DNA of 64,000 nucleotides from Melieria omissa (taxonomy: Eukaryota > Arthropoda > Insecta > Diptera > Ulidiidae). A program made the position numbers and the translations under genes. Under the pieces are notes generated by a model, which ran no database searches, had not been told where the DNA came from, and saw nothing but the letters and a program-made list of their open reading frames with translations. Positions within the stretch are counted from its first letter, which is position 1. The number at the start of each line of letters is the position of its first letter. Shown here piece after piece: positions 12,501 to 26,420 of this stretch. The stretch spans positions 153,751,920 through 153,815,919 of the forward strand of contig OZ020267.1 in NCBI GenBank assembly GCA_963971225.1. Reading direction: 5' to 3'.

Positions 12501-15294
12501 AAAAAAAATTCCAGCCACAGACTGTTTGACCGTCAGACCTTTGGTGGTTGGTTGCTGTCAGACCATTTTGTTTAAGGTTAGGTTTTTGCTTGGCACTTTG
12601 TGGCGCACCTCGACAGCAGCCGAATGTGTTGACAGCGTATTAATATGTGGTCATAATTCTGGACTCCCTCTTAAGGTCCGGCCGGATCGTTTGCCTGCCT
12701 GCGTTCCTGATATGCGTAGCGACAGTGTTGTATGCGATCGATCAGATCGAGAGGGTTTCAGATGGCGCGCTAACAATGCAAAGTTTGTTCAGCGCTTAAG
12801 CTGAGACCATAAATTTTACTTGGAGCCAGTCTAAAAAGGTGCATTTGCTTCTCGAGTTGCCGCATTGATTGTTGTGCTTTTGCATTTGGCATCGTGGAAT
12901 TTCGGCGGCTCAATGGAAATCACATAAATCAATGATTGTGAATTGAATATGAAAAACTTTTGGATATGCACAACACTCGGAATAAAGTCCAGCTGCCAGC
13001 AATGAGTGTTGCCAACTGAAAGCCAATTAAAATTGTTCACACATTTGCCTAATTAATTGTCAAATCACCGACTGGCAGTAAATTCATTTAGGCTATGCGT
13101 GAACTCATAGCGCGAGCACTGGCGGCAGCAGAGAAACTACCGCTTCAATGAGTTTACAGCTTCCGAGAATTAATTATAGACAAGTCGTGAGTGATGGAGC
13201 CGGCAAGTGGTGCGCTCGAGGCACTTGCTTCAAGGTACAAGCGACGAAAATGCCAATTCCCATTCCTTGTGCCATTGCGTACTTAGCAGCGACAGCAGTT
13301 GCCACACTTCTGCGAGCATCCAATAGTGCCCACCGTCACCGATGCCACTCCGACAGAAATAGCCCGATTGTGCTGCTTGGTTTTTTTTCTGGCTCGACTG
13401 TCGCTTCCTTTGACATGCAACGCGACAATTATGACAAATAAAAATATCTTGGCATAAAGTTGCCACAATGTGACAGCAAAGTTGTTGATGGGGTGAGTTG
13501 GTGTGCAAAAGTGCCGCTCGTTCAAGATGGATATTTCGTTTGTCATTAAAGTGTTGTGACAAATGCCACTGACAAAACTGCCATCTGTCAATTTGACAGT
13601 TTAACTAGAACATTAGGCAAATATTTATGGGAAGCGAACGAGAGAATTGTGAGGTGAGCAGCATTACGGAATCGTGTGCTGGAAATATGAACTGTCTTGT
13701 CCCTCTGACAAACAGAGATTTCAAGAAAATGACTAAACTGACACCGTTTGAACGACATCTGTGTCTCTGTCAGCTAAATACTATCGAAATCGGCCTGTGG
13801 CATTTGCAAGTGTCAATTTGAAGTGTATCAGTCAATTTCATGTTCGCCATCGTTCTAGAAGCCCGTTTGCCATTCATCCCCCTGCCACATTTGCAATGGT
13901 AATTTCTTCCGCTTGTCATTAATCAACGGCAATGAGCCCGAACGAATATAGTGTTTGTCCGTCAGACGAGCCCGAACGATCTGCAGCCAACTAACGCGAT
14001 CATTACTTGTCGAGATTCTTTTCTTTAGGATCGCACTAGTTGCTCTTGTTGGTGCAACATTTTCCAGGGCTGGTCTGCAGTGCCTCAGAGAGATGAACTC
14101 CAGTTGAGTATTGCGGCGCCCTTAATCAGTATTGGCCATGCAAGGCGCCATGGAAGTTTTCTGTTGGCTGGAACCGGCTGTGGCAATGCGCGAATTTGCA
14201 GCGCCGCAAATGCAACGCGACGCGCAATTGTCATTCAAATGGAACAGCAGCCGAGCAGTGCGCGGATAAATCATTCCAACTGCGCGCAGAGTGCAGGCAT
14301 GTGGCATGTGGCATGTTTACATGCCACTCGGAGTGCGTGCAGTGCGCCTGCCACTGCGCTTATTTACGAGTGGCGCGGCAAGTGATGTGGAAAATGATTT
14401 GTTCAGTGAGATTGAAATGTTGGCGCTGCAGCAAGTGCCCGACGACTGTTGTGTTGAGTGCAGAGGTGGGCACTTTCCAGTGGAAAAGGTGTGTTCTTGA
14501 CATGGAGAGAGGGAGCAAGATCAGTTAAGTTGCCGCCTGGTATTGAATATGGTCCAACTGTTTTCTATGGCAGCTTCTAATCTTCTTGTTCTTGATTTTG
14601 TGATTATGCACATTGCGTCGCTTTGAAATTAGTCGATGGCCCCAAACAATATTTGATCCTCATTAACAGCCAAGCCTGCGTCCAATTTGCGTTTGCCCAA
14701 TTAATGTGAAGAACATCAAAAGTAATGCCGTAACGTTGATCAAAATAGCATCAAAACCGATTTAAAATCGATTAACCTCTTTTCAGCCACTGATTTTAGT
14801 GCTGGGAGCATGCGTGATTCTTCTGTTAAGTTTTCTGGTTCTTCCGAATTTGTATGCATTCAACACGAAAACCACAAAAAATGCGAGGCAAAGCAAAGGT
14901 GATGATTATGATAGTTGCATGTGTGCGTCAACAGGTTGATTTAGGGCAAATTCTCACATGGCAGCACCCAAAACGAAATGTTCCTCTTTGAAGAAGAGAC
15001 GAACGAACACACCGATCGCAGAACCACGTCTGGCTACTGTCGACAGAACATTCAACAAAAATGACGCCCCTCGAGACAAAAACAAGTGATTTGTAAAAGC
15101 AAACCGGTGGTCGGTGAAGTGCCTAAAAGTATGATTCGAAGACATCAATTATCAAACAACAATTGGCATTTCCAACTTCGGCCTATGAACTTGACTGCGC
15201 CTCATTATGCCCACTGTAAATCACGCAGATTCACTTTCATCCCTCCGTCTGTCTATCTGTTCGCCGGTTACACTGTACAACACAAAAAAAATAG
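9526..15294. other. Noncoding stretch with CAA/CAG tracts
   Basis: No gene recognised. TTG or CAA/CAG tracts lie near 10779-10830 and 11718-11780. These tracts lengthen open frames by chance (Leu, Gln or Asn runs). A 20-bp interrupted palindrome lies at 14308-14327. Confidence 0.5.
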
Positions 15295-15787
15295 CAAGGT
15301 TCTCACAACGGATTCTGGTAGAGGGGGCCAAAAAAAATGTGAATTAGAACGAAATAAACCCTTAAACACATTTTAAGTTTTGGCTTAATTCTGGCGTTCA
15401 AGTTATTGACCTATAGTACCTATAGACCTATAGTAGAATTTTATGGCAAATATTTTCGTGGTACATTTTGTTCTTAAAAAGTCCTGTTTTATGGGACATT
15501 TTTGTCATTTTAGAAAAAAGGATCGAATTGACCCATACAAATAGGAGCTACAGGGTTAAAATGCTCCACAAAAATGTTCTTCGTAGTATTTTACATCAAA
15601 TCGCTAAACACATCATACACCTAAAATGTGAGGTTACATGGTTTTCGTATGCCAATTCAACATAAGAATGTGCAAAAAGGGTAAAACTTTGACCCAAAAA
15701 AAAAAATTCAGACGTAAACTTTCAAAACGCTGACACACGTATATTTTTTTTTGGCCCCTTCTACCAGAATGCGATGTCAGAACCTTG
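15295..15787. mobile_element. MITE with ~45-bp terminal inverted repeats
   Basis: The left end (CAAGGTTCTCAC, then GATTCTGGTAGAGGGGGCCA) is mirrored at the right end (TGGCCCCTTCTACCAGAAT, then GTCAGAACCTTG). Both ends include an adjacent A/T homopolymer. The 493-bp body has no transposase frame. I could not fix the target duplication, so the superfamily is open. Confidence 0.7.
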
Positions 15788-18700
15788 TTGTTAAAAAAAA
15801 ATGATGTTGTTGTGCAGTGTTATTGGCGCAACCTTACAATCGGCAAATTTAAAATCTCAATTTCACGCCCAATACTTCAACAGAAATTTTAATTTATTTA
15901 GCGTAACATTTTTATAAATTGCTCATTTCCTCGACAACGCCTCGCTGAGTGTTGCGCGGCCGGCGTGAGGCTTGCGAAGGGGTTGTTAATCCGGCGTAAC
16001 TGCGTCAGCTTCGGGCTCACGCGCAGTGTCGGGCGGAGCGCAGACCGAGTGCCAAGTTGTGATATTTCGCACATTATTTTTACCCCGCCGGAAGAGAGCG
16101 CGGCAACAGCCTCTGCGAACTTATTGCAGCGCCTTGTTGTTACTTATCTATACATTGTTGTTGTTGTTTGTTGTTGCTGCTTGTCGGCGGGTAGTTGGCT
16201 GGCTGGCAACGACGTAAGGGTTGGCTGCTTCGCACGGCTTAAGTTGACAGTTTATTTTGTTATCTATGGTCTCATTAACGGCGTAACAAAGCAATGTCAA
16301 CTCTTGCCCAAGTTTCTGAAATCGTCGTCAGAATCAGTCATGTTGAAAATCAGATTTTTGGGATCACTTAATGGTTAAACCAGGAGCCATAAAGAAGGGC
16401 ATATGGACTGTTGAAGTCCTGTATGTATGAGTATATGTGTCTGGTAGAGGAGGGAGCAGGCAAATAGTGGAAGGTTGTTCAATAGGGAAGAGGGATTCAT
16501 TATTTCAAGTGTGAATGGTAGAAAGTGGGAGTAGAAGGAACGGCGTAGGTTTCTTAATCCGCTCTGATTACGCATTCTCGCTCCTCTTAAGACGCATCGG
16601 TTTCATGTTTTCACTTAATGACTCGAAATAAAGTCGCAGCAGCGAACTTCAACAGCTGGTTCTGAAATACTGCAAACGCCTCGAGAGATTCGCAGATGCA
16701 TGTTGATTGAAGTAATTTGAAAAGCAGTCACTCAAAGCTCAGGTATGAAATTTTTGGACAATCAGAAAAGGAAACTGTTTTATTTACATTTTAATGAATA
16801 TATCAGGAATGCTGCCGAAGGCTAAACAGTTGTCGAAGTTTTGGGCCGAGACCACCGTGCAAGAGCAGACAGTAGGCAGTACTGGACTGACATTGACAGT
16901 GACAGGGACCGCACGCACCAGTGTCAGCTGCACCATTTGACACTTGAGTAGATAGTTAATGTGCATACTGAAAGTCGTCGAACATGCCAATTAATTAAAT
17001 GTATGAAAGCCCATTAAACTGCTCTCACATGTTTATTAAAAGCAGAGCAGAACAATCAAACGCAGCCAAACGTTAAGTTGTTTGTTTTTGCTGCAAGGAC
17101 ACTCACCTTCGCATAGTTTAAATTTGTTTCTTTTTCGAAATCACTGCACATGCCACTTTTTGTCAGCCGAACCACTTCGCAGTCAGCGACAATCTGTCGC
17201 GCGGCGTCCCCAAGGATATGTCTTCATTTCACACATCATTTAATATTAAGAGGCGCCGTTGCCAGAGCCCACCCAGCCGGCCGGCGGACCAGCCAGTCGA
17301 CGAGCAAGTGACTTCTGCTTTCTGTCGCTCGACTTTCGACTTTAATTTATGCCAGTTTTTTGGTGCCAACATTGCGCGCGTCGCTCTCCGATGGTTTGAT
17401 TTATGGGTGTTTTGCTTTGCATTTTTCCCGAAAGGACTTTCACACTTGAAATTAAATCTGACTTGATGGGCTGAGTTCTTTTGTGCTGGGCTCGTTGTGT
17501 TTGTTCCTGTTCACTTCCGCGCCAGTGAGTTTGTTTGCAACATTACGAAGTGTTAACAAGAAAATGCTTTGTGAAAAACGCACCGAAGCACAAAGGCGAC
17601 GGTAGGCAAATGGCGGAGTGAAATTGTCAACTTGACATAATGAAATGTCACACGCTTGTTGAAAAGGGAAACGGCGCATATGTCAGATTTTTTTCACCGG
17701 TTGTGGCAATGTTTGTGTTGCAATCACCGAAGGAGCGATACTGTCGCTTATGTAAGTGAGTAGCCGACATGTCAAAGTTGGTGTTTGTTACTACAAATGT
17801 CTCCATGCAGACGATTTTTGTCATATCAGCAATGCATTAATTATGACTTAATGCACCAGCCACGTCGCCCGCCAGCCGCCTTCCAGCGAGTTGTGGTCGT
17901 TTTACGGCTTTGCGCCGCTTCTGTCATTCGCTTTTGGCCTTGATGTGCAACTTGCGCCAGCTAGTTGCCGCTCGCAGCCAACTTTTGTTGCAAATTAATA
18001 ATTTAGTTTTAATGTGTCTTCTGCCCGTGTGCCTGCTACCAACATCAACACCGGCCACAGCACCAACAACAACATCAACAACAATAAAATTGACAACACG
18101 CAAATGCATCATTAGCATTAAAGGCAGCCCAAACAACAACAACAACAATGGCTTCGACAACAACAGCGCTGGCAGCGGCAAGTTGCCATGTGGCATTGTT
18201 GTAAGTTGTTGTTGAGCGCTTGCAAAGTTTCTGCAAACTCGCATTTTCTTCGTTTTTTTTTTGTAAGCGTTTGTGGATCCGTTGCTGTTGTTGTTGTTGG
18301 GGTTTTTGTTTTGCAGCGCTCGCCGCATTTCCGCCTTCCCTAATGCCCCCAACCCTGGGCAATTAATCTACTTTGCAGTTCATTATTTTGCTGCCTTTCA
18401 ACATGTGTTGGCCGCATGTGTGCAACACACACAACCGCTCGACCCGCTGCCGCCGCGGGCTTTTCGCTGTATTTAAAGTGCAATTGCATTTAATTGCCTT
18501 TGCCACATATTAGTTGCAAGCGCAATAACTCATTCGCCTCATGCGGCTCATCTTCAAGCCGCTGCCGACTGCTATCACCTTTCAATCTGTGTTCGGCGGT
18601 CGGCGGTCGGCGGCCGGTCGGTGCCTTGCCGAATCTGCGCGATGATGAGAAAATTGCATGCGCGCCACTGACGCTTGGCTGCCTTTAGGCTGGACTCGCC

Positions 18701-21444
18701 CGAAACAATGTGTTCAATATGTGTTGTTGTTGTTCAGGTTGCAGCATTGTTGTGTTACATTTGGCTTCATTTTTGTCGATTTTGTGGCACATTCAATGGG
18801 AGAATGCGGCCAGTAATCCGCGGTACATGGGTTCGAAACTGTTCTCTCACTAAAGTTTACGATTTTCTGGTCACTGTTTGCTCTTTAAGTTGCATTGACC
18901 TGCACAAGTGTGCACCGATTACATATGCAAAGTTCAGCACAATAATCAATTTGTTAATTGTATCTCGGCTTATTTTCACCACAGCCCTGTTGAGTGCACA
19001 CTTAATCAATCTTGTGTCATATTAAAACAATTGCAAGTGGCACACACACACACATGCAGAAGCGAGCAGGACAAATGCAAACCACAGAGACCGCAGCCGA
19101 GTTGATTTGCTAATTGCCGAAAGTGTCTCCAGATAATCAGTGTTTAAGATTTTGACATTTCTTCTGGCTGTCTTGCGCAACAGCAACAACAATAATAACA
19201 ACAACACACAGCTACCACAAGAAAACGCACCGCAACCACTTCTCTCACCGCACAGCTGGCACAGTTTTCTTGGCTCTGATCGAAGTGCAGAGCGGCGGCC
19301 GTTGGAGCTGGGGGGCAGCTGCGGCCGGGCATGACAGCGCCGCATGCCGTGTCAAACTGAACGCTCAGCCGATGGTCAAACAATCCATTTGTGGCTGGGA
19401 CGCAGTGTCAGGTGCTTCGACGTGAGTGTGTGTGAGTGTGTGCGTTGGTCGTTTACTGGCGAAGCAGAGTTAATTTTATGTGGTGGCCTGGCAGGTGATG
19501 CTTAACTGACTATTGAAAGCTGGCCGCAGGTTTATTTGTATTTTTAATTTGGTTTGAATTTATTGAGGGGAACACACTGTGGCCCGATTGCAGGTTCTGC
19601 CAAAAAGGCCAACACTAAGTCGTTGCGGAATTGCTTTGTGCGGCTGCCAAAATTTTATTGCACATATTTTAATTAGATTTGTTTTGAGCACAGCGAAACG
19701 GCGACTCCAACAAAGCGTTAAAGTGCAGCGCGGTTTGCAAAATGCCACAAGGCAACTCAAGCGCAATGGACGCGTTGATGTGACAACTATAACACAAAAT
19801 CAGCAACAATGAAGTGCACACAGACATTATGCTTTGATCTCTGGCGGAACATGCTGTACACCAACAACAACAACAAGAAAGAACACAAAATTGGCGAATT
19901 GTTGCAGTTAAACTGAAAATACAGAAATTTCATTGGCTGGCTTTGTTTTTGTTTGGCAAGTAGCGCACTTGTTGTTGTTGTTGTTGTTGGCAGCACTTTA
20001 GTAGGGCGTAAGACGACAGCTGAGCGTCAGCGCGCCTCAAACCGCATTGACTAATGCGCAACGATTAGGCAGCGCAACACACACACACACACAAAACAAA
20101 AAAAAAAAAAAATCGCACAATTGGGTTCTCGTCTCACTGCACAGACGACTTGGTTGCGATTTCAGCTTTGGCAGCCGCCGTAAAAATTGCAAAATGCCGC
20201 CGACGACATTTTATTTCGCCAGATTTTCCCCACTAATTTTTCATTTTTCCCCCCACACACACAACAAAAACAACAACCGCTTACAGTTGCAAGAGAAATG
20301 TAAACAAAATCAAAACAAAAAGCCACAACAACAAAGCGCGAAAGTGAAAAAAGCTGGCAACTTAACGCACCGCGTGTGTGCGCGCACCGCCGCCGATTCC
20401 AAGCAGACATCACCACAGCGTCGCATCGCGTCTTTCTTTTTTCGGCGCACCAAACGCAATTAATCACACGCGCACAGCGCACTGCCGCCGCCATGCAGTC
20501 GTCGTCGACGTGACAAAAATTTCGCCTGATTTTGTCTTAATTAACGCCAAACGCTTCAATAGCGATAAAATATGTGCGTGCGGCGTGTGCAGCAGGCGGC
20601 ATATGTCAGCGTTTTGTTGTTGTTGTTGTTGTTGCCTGTTGAAGTGCAGCAATCGAACGTCTGCAGCAGCCGCGCGAAGCTGGGCGGTGGCAAACACTTG
20701 TTTCAATTAATCGGCTTTGTGGCACGCAGCGTTGCACATTGCGGCTCGCTGAAAGCATGACGTTGTTCTTGTTGTTGTCGCGTCATTCAACGCTTTCAGC
20801 CATCGGCGACCGCATCCGACGGCAGGCAACGTTGCAAGTTTTGGCCGCGTCGACGCGTTCTTTTGCTTTTCGCGCTTCATTCACACATTGCCCGATTTCG
20901 CCCTTAATTGGACCACACGCGCTCAGTTGCACTCAGAATTCCGCTGCCACAGCGCTCGCTTTTTCGGGACTCAAGTCTCAAATTCCCCGACCCAGTGCAG
21001 CGGTAATAGGGGAGGGGCGCACAGATTTGCTGGTGGCTGCTTGTGTGTCAGTGAACCGTCAGCCACCCAAATCGGCTGCCTAAAGATTTATCGCTGCCAT
21101 AAATAATGTCCACGCACAATGCGTCGCCGCGAATTGTCTTAAATTATTTGCTCAGCGCCATTAGAGAGCATTGAGAAGTGGGAACTGTCGGAACTGCCGT
21201 CGGAAACCCGAGTAAAACCCAACTTGGGTGGGCCAGAAGGCGCTCATATAGCAACTATAGATTTCTCTGAGAAATTGTAATTGGTTCTAAAACATTCTTG
21301 AAGGTTGTTTCGTATTTTGTGTGAAACACATTTTCATCAAATTTTACATAATTTTAATTAACCCAAATCGACTGACTCTAATTCTATGTGGTTCTAGGCG
21401 CAATTAGTCGATTACACTACTCGACAAAAAATGGGTTCAACGCG
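15788..21444. other. Noncoding stretch with TTG/CAA and CA tracts
   Basis: No gene recognised. Simple repeats include TTG near 16157-16180, CAA near 18065-18155, CAA near 19183-19207, CA at 20077-20092 followed by an A-run, and TTG near 20612-20635. Leu- or Asn-rich frames over these tracts are chance products. Confidence 0.5.
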
Positions 21445-22407
21445 TGCTCCTAAAAACAAAAGTATTTTTTAGACTAATCTTTGGCTGCTGAACACGAAAC
21501 TGAAAATCAAAAAATTTTCTTAAAAAAACACGTTTTTCCCCTCTTATTTCAGTTATTAGTACATATCTCGTAAACTAACCATCCGACCAACAAACAACTT
21601 TCAGGACCAAAATATATCAGGTATGGAAAACATCAATGTTTTTGATCTCAGTCTGTATGTCTCATACATTAAAATTTTTTTCTATTACAAAATTCTGAAA
21701 GTTTAAAATACAAAATTTATTAAAAAGGAGACAATTTTCCTCTTTCATTTGATACCCATGTCTCCATCATTGAACAACCGCAAATATTTAAAAAAATATT
21801 TGAAATGTGTGTATCCTTACAATTGTAAAGTCCTTTAAGAAGGTTTTAAATTAACTCTAGTTTCACGTGTATATCAACATTTGGATGGGTCTGGGAAAGA
21901 TTAAAAAATGTGTTCCCACGGTGTAATAAATGAAAAGTTGGTGTTTTCACTCCGTCCTTTATAACTTTGTAATTTTTCTTTCAATTCTATTCATGTAAAG
22001 CTTAATATTTGCTCAAATAATATATCTTTCATCTTAGATTTTAAAACCAGAGGAGATCATTTATTTTATCTATAAAAAAATTATTCGAAAATTTATGATT
22101 TTTGAAATTGGTCGAAAATTCACATTTTTACAACTTTCATCGTGAGTAACTTCCCCAAGTCTCATCTGATCTGGACAATCTATATATCGTTGGAAAGGTT
22201 AGTTAATTACCTTTTGTTAGTTATGACGGTCCACTTGTGTTGGTCGGATGGTGAGTTTACGAGATATGTACTCATAACTGAAATAAAAGGGGAAAAACGT
22301 GTTTTCGAAGATTTTTCGAAAACGCTTCTTGAGAAAATTTTTTTATTTTCAGTTTCGTGTTCAGCAGCCGAAGATTAGTCTTAAAAATACTTTTATTTTT
22401 AGGAGCA
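21445..22407. repeat. ~1-kb element with long inverted repeat arms
   Basis: The arms are about 21445-21592 and 22239-22407. They match in inverse orientation: TGCTCCTAAAAA, GACTAATCTT, GCTGCTGAACACGAAACTGA and CCATCCGACCAAC recur as reverse complements. The right arm has a ~20-bp insertion relative to the left. The ~650-bp centre is AT-rich with no transposase. It is probably a foldback or long-TIR nonautonomous DNA transposon. Confidence 0.75.
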
Positions 22408-25400
22408 TTTTTCGTGTCCAGTACTGTTATAGATTTTTCGACTTTGCAGTCAATACGAAATATGTACAAACTATTAAACTTTCAAAACTATGATTTAGTT
22501 ATGCACAGAGAGGAATGTGGCAAGGCTCCCACATTATGCAGATTGCTATCAACAGTTTCATAGAAATTTCCAGGCCGTGGAGCGACAATCACATCCACAT
22601 CATTAATAAGCCGAGCCCGAACATAAATAATCGAGCATTCAAGCAGCAGACGCGAGACTGGGACGTTTTTCCAACACTCTTGTGGCACACAAACCGCGGT
22701 TGTTGCTTGTCAGAAATCATAAGCAAGATCACTTGTCACTCGAGTTGGCGGGCTGTGGCTCGGGCTCGATTTGCGCGGTGCCAGTGTTGGCGCATTTGTA
22801 GCGGTGATTGCGAGCGCGAGTCGCCTCTTGGCTGCTGCCTGACAAGTTGGCTGCCGGCTCGATAACGTTGCATGTACAAAATCACAACAACAGCAGCAGC
22901 AGCAGCAGCAACGAATGCCAGAGATATGTTGCTGAGGTTATTGAGAATGTCAAATGAACAAAATATTTATTAATGAAGTTGTCAGTGCGTGTGTCAATGT
23001 CAAAATGCAAAGACGGAAAAAAATACAACAAAACGAAAGCGCATGAAATTAAAAATTATGAAATGTTGAGAGCCTGAAAGAAGTCCGTCATCCCCTTTTG
23101 GCTTCGTTAACCAGCAATCAACATGTGGCAGCAACGATCGCGCCACTGTTTTGCTGTCCAGCGTTTTTGGGTCTTTGTTTCAACGGCGAAACATGCAACA
23201 AAATGCTGAAATTAAGAAAATATGAAAAAGTTTAATGCAACGCGACTTTCGGTCGACTGTTGATATGTTTGCTGAAGTCAATTATGCCACGGCAGACAGT
23301 CAACACACACACATACACGCACAATGAAAAAAATCTAAATTGGAAAACTTACGAAATCGTTCAGCTGCGTCAGTTGGCCTGTCAATTATCACTCGTAATT
23401 GGCGATAAGTCTGGCCAATACAATTGTAACGTGATTCTCTATGTTTCCCTATGCGTCACCAGCCACCGGCGGCCGACCATTCAGCAGTTGCGCAATGATC
23501 GATCGCACAATCGCAGCCACTCAGCTGTAACGCTCGTCATAATTCGCTAGAAAAGTGCTGTTGCCGCTTGCCGCATGAACGGCCACGCTTACCACCGACG
23601 CAAAACCAGTTGGTCCCCCAGCACAATCGACAAATCCGTGACTGTATTGTTCGCGAGGTGTGAAAATATCCGAGACTCTGCCAGCGATCTCAGCTTACAA
23701 AACTGTTGATCGCTTGAAAATTATGATTAATGATCGATCGGCGTAACGCTCGATCGAGTGCATTATCTGCGCAGCCATCGACGATCGCTCCGATAGTAAA
23801 ATGAAAAGACACAAAAAGTCGACGTATGCAAACGCTCGTAAAAAGCTAGAAGGCGGATATAAAAAAAGTCGAAACAAGTTGTCCTTTTCATCAAATGAAT
23901 TACAAGTATTTTTTCTATAGTTTATTATTAGCACTTTGTTGGTGTTTAGGCTGGTCGCTTTATTCGTACAGTTGGTGTAATAAAACTGATTTTGTTGCCG
24001 TCGCTCCCCGTGTCCTCCGGATTCGATTCGATTTCAACGTGCGCCCTAAATGCCTCAAACGCTCTGATCAGCGTGATCAATCAAGTATGGAGATGTGAAT
24101 GGGGTTTTCGGTGCGATTTGGGTTTTTCGTGTGGAGCGCGCAATAAAATGCGACACCTTGCAGCGGAACGGATGAAAAGGCGGCCGTGATTTGTGGACGC
24201 TGCGCAATAAAAAATTGCTTAGAATTGCTGTGAGGCGCAGTCTGGACCAGTCTGTCACTGTGAGCTGCAAAGAGGTATTCGAAAGAAAGCGATAAAATGT
24301 GAATAGAGTGAAAATCAAGTTTTTGGGATTTTTTAACTGGCGGGTAGAGTTGTAAAAAATGAATTAATAACGAAATGCACGAAATGTCGCTGTGATTTAA
24401 TTTATGAAACATAAAAAGAGGCAAAGCAACAAAATATCCAAAAAATATATTTAAATTTGGTTATTAAAGCCGAAAGGGGTTTTTGAAGCTGACAGAGTGG
24501 AGTTAGTTTCTGAGCAAAGATTTTTAATGCAACTCTTTTCTGTCGGTTTAGGACCAACGAATCATTTTTCACTACTATCGGTTAATTGTTAAGTATTCCT
24601 AAGTATTGTTTTCCTTTTCGTTAAACCCTCACACTGCAATAAGCAAAGAAAAGTATTATTATCTCAATGGCAACAATTTCAACGTCGACATGTTGCTGGC
24701 AACATGTGTCTACAAGTGTCAATTGAGGCAAAACTGCACAGCCCTCAGGCTGTTTTATACAACAAAAGGCCGTATGGCAGTCTCGTAAATACTTACAACA
24801 ACAACACAAGTGCACACAGAAACAACAACATTATTAAGGCAAACGGCAACATCATCATCAATAGCAGCAGCAACAGCAGTAACAGCAACAACATACAAGG
24901 CAGCCACTGCGCCGGAAGAACTCTGAACGACGGCGCATATTTCGGACACGCACTTTTCGTTTGAATGCCAAAACAATGCCAAGACGGCGACAACACGAGC
25001 GGCCTTTGAGGGGAGCAGCGAGCAGCGACATCAACAACAACAGCAACAGCGACAGCAAGGACAACACAACAACTCAGTTTCGTGTATAAAATTTCCTTTT
25101 TGCGATTTTCCCCTTTTTTGGTTGATTTTAAGCGCAAACTTATTGCCAATAAATGTGTGTGTGGCGTTGTTGTTGGTGTTGCTGTTTGCGGCATTGCGCT
25201 TGCGCCGTGGCCGCGGAATTTTGTGCGCAAATTACAGGTCGGCGCATTTAACTTTGTGCCACGAATCGTGCGCAATAAACATGAAAATTGATCATATTCG
25301 CAGTGGTGGCGGTGTGCAGCGTTGGCAGTGGCAGACAACGGGGCAGACGGTTGCCGCTTCCGCCGACCGGCCGGCTGGCTGGCTGCGCTCCGTTGGCCTT

Positions 25401-25714
25401 TAACCGCCAACGGTCGAGGTGCTTTGGCTTCGGGCAGTTGGCCGTAAAGTGTGAAGTTGGCACTGGGCGCGAGTGGCTGACAATTAAGGGTAATGAGAAG
25501 AAGAAGAGGTAAAACGGGCAAAAGAAACGAATTTTGATTGCACCGGACACTGAGTGAAGTATTTCAATTAAAACACTAAAGAAAAGATTAAAAGTAACGT
25601 AAGGGTGGTTTGCAGGATATGGATATATTAAAAAAAAACTCATTATGTTAACAAGAATTATTTTTAATACAAAATTATAAAAAAAAGTATAAATTAAAAT
25701 CCCTTTTATTGCAA
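22408..25714. other. Noncoding stretch
   Basis: No gene recognised. A CAG run lies at 22890-22909 and CAA/CAG-rich DNA at 24800-25070. A 20-bp interrupted palindrome (ACATGTTGC TG GCAACATGT) sits at 24688-24707. Confidence 0.5.
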
Positions 25715-26420
25715 ATGGAAAAAGATCCTGATTGTGTAGCAGTTATGAGGATCATAAGGAAACACGGCCTTGAAAATGTGGTAATTTATTCGAAATATTC
25801 TCCTCCTCATTCAATACACTTGTTACATCGATTTAATAGTGATTCAAACGCGTGTTCAAGCTCATTTTTTGGAATATCCTCCAGTGCCCTCGTCGAAGAC
25901 CGGTGTATGGTCTGAATGTCATCAAAAAAGCATCCTTTCAACTTCAATTTCAGTTTCGGGAACAAAGAGAAGTTGCACAGTGCCAAATCAGGTGAATACT
26001 GCGGATGATTCAACACACAGACCTGATTCCGAGCCAAAAATTGACGAACAATGAGTGCTATGTGACTCGGTGCCAACTTTTTGAATCGCGGTTTTCTGGT
26101 CGAATATGACGGATTCTGGCCATCAAACGCTTCAAAACTTCGAGGTAATATGCGTCAGTAACTGTTTGACCAGTTGGAACAAATTGTCCATTGTTGTGAT
26201 AATTTCTTTGCTATCGAAGAATGAGATTAGCATTGTTTTGATTTTTTATGGAACTTTTCATGTTTTTTTGGCTTGTGGTGAGTTTTTTTATTTCCATTCT
26301 GCACTTTGACGCTTGGTTTCTGGAAGTTTGGATCATTTTTTGCAGCTGCAACGATGTCTAATGTGTAATGACCGCTCGTTGCTCCATGTTAAAATTTCCA
26401 CGAAAACGTGTTTAGCAAAA
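25715..26420 (-). pseudogene. Decayed mariner transposase remnant
   Basis: Read on the minus strand, fragments of mariner transposase appear in order: a MEQRA-type start near 26386, a KIKTML segment near 26245, APSHIALIVRQFLA near 26060, HPQYSPDLALCNF, KLKLKLKG and DDIQTI. These are broken by stops and frameshifts, and much of the N-terminal half is missing. The middle catalytic Asp (normally in HDNAPSH) is absent and the last Asp of the D,D34D triad reads Asn (CNF). It therefore cannot encode an active enzyme. Terminal repeats were not identified. Confidence 0.85.

Noticed and set aside
24793..25521. 242-codon minus-strand open frame
   Set aside because: Leu-rich reading of CAA/CAG repeats; no family resemblance.
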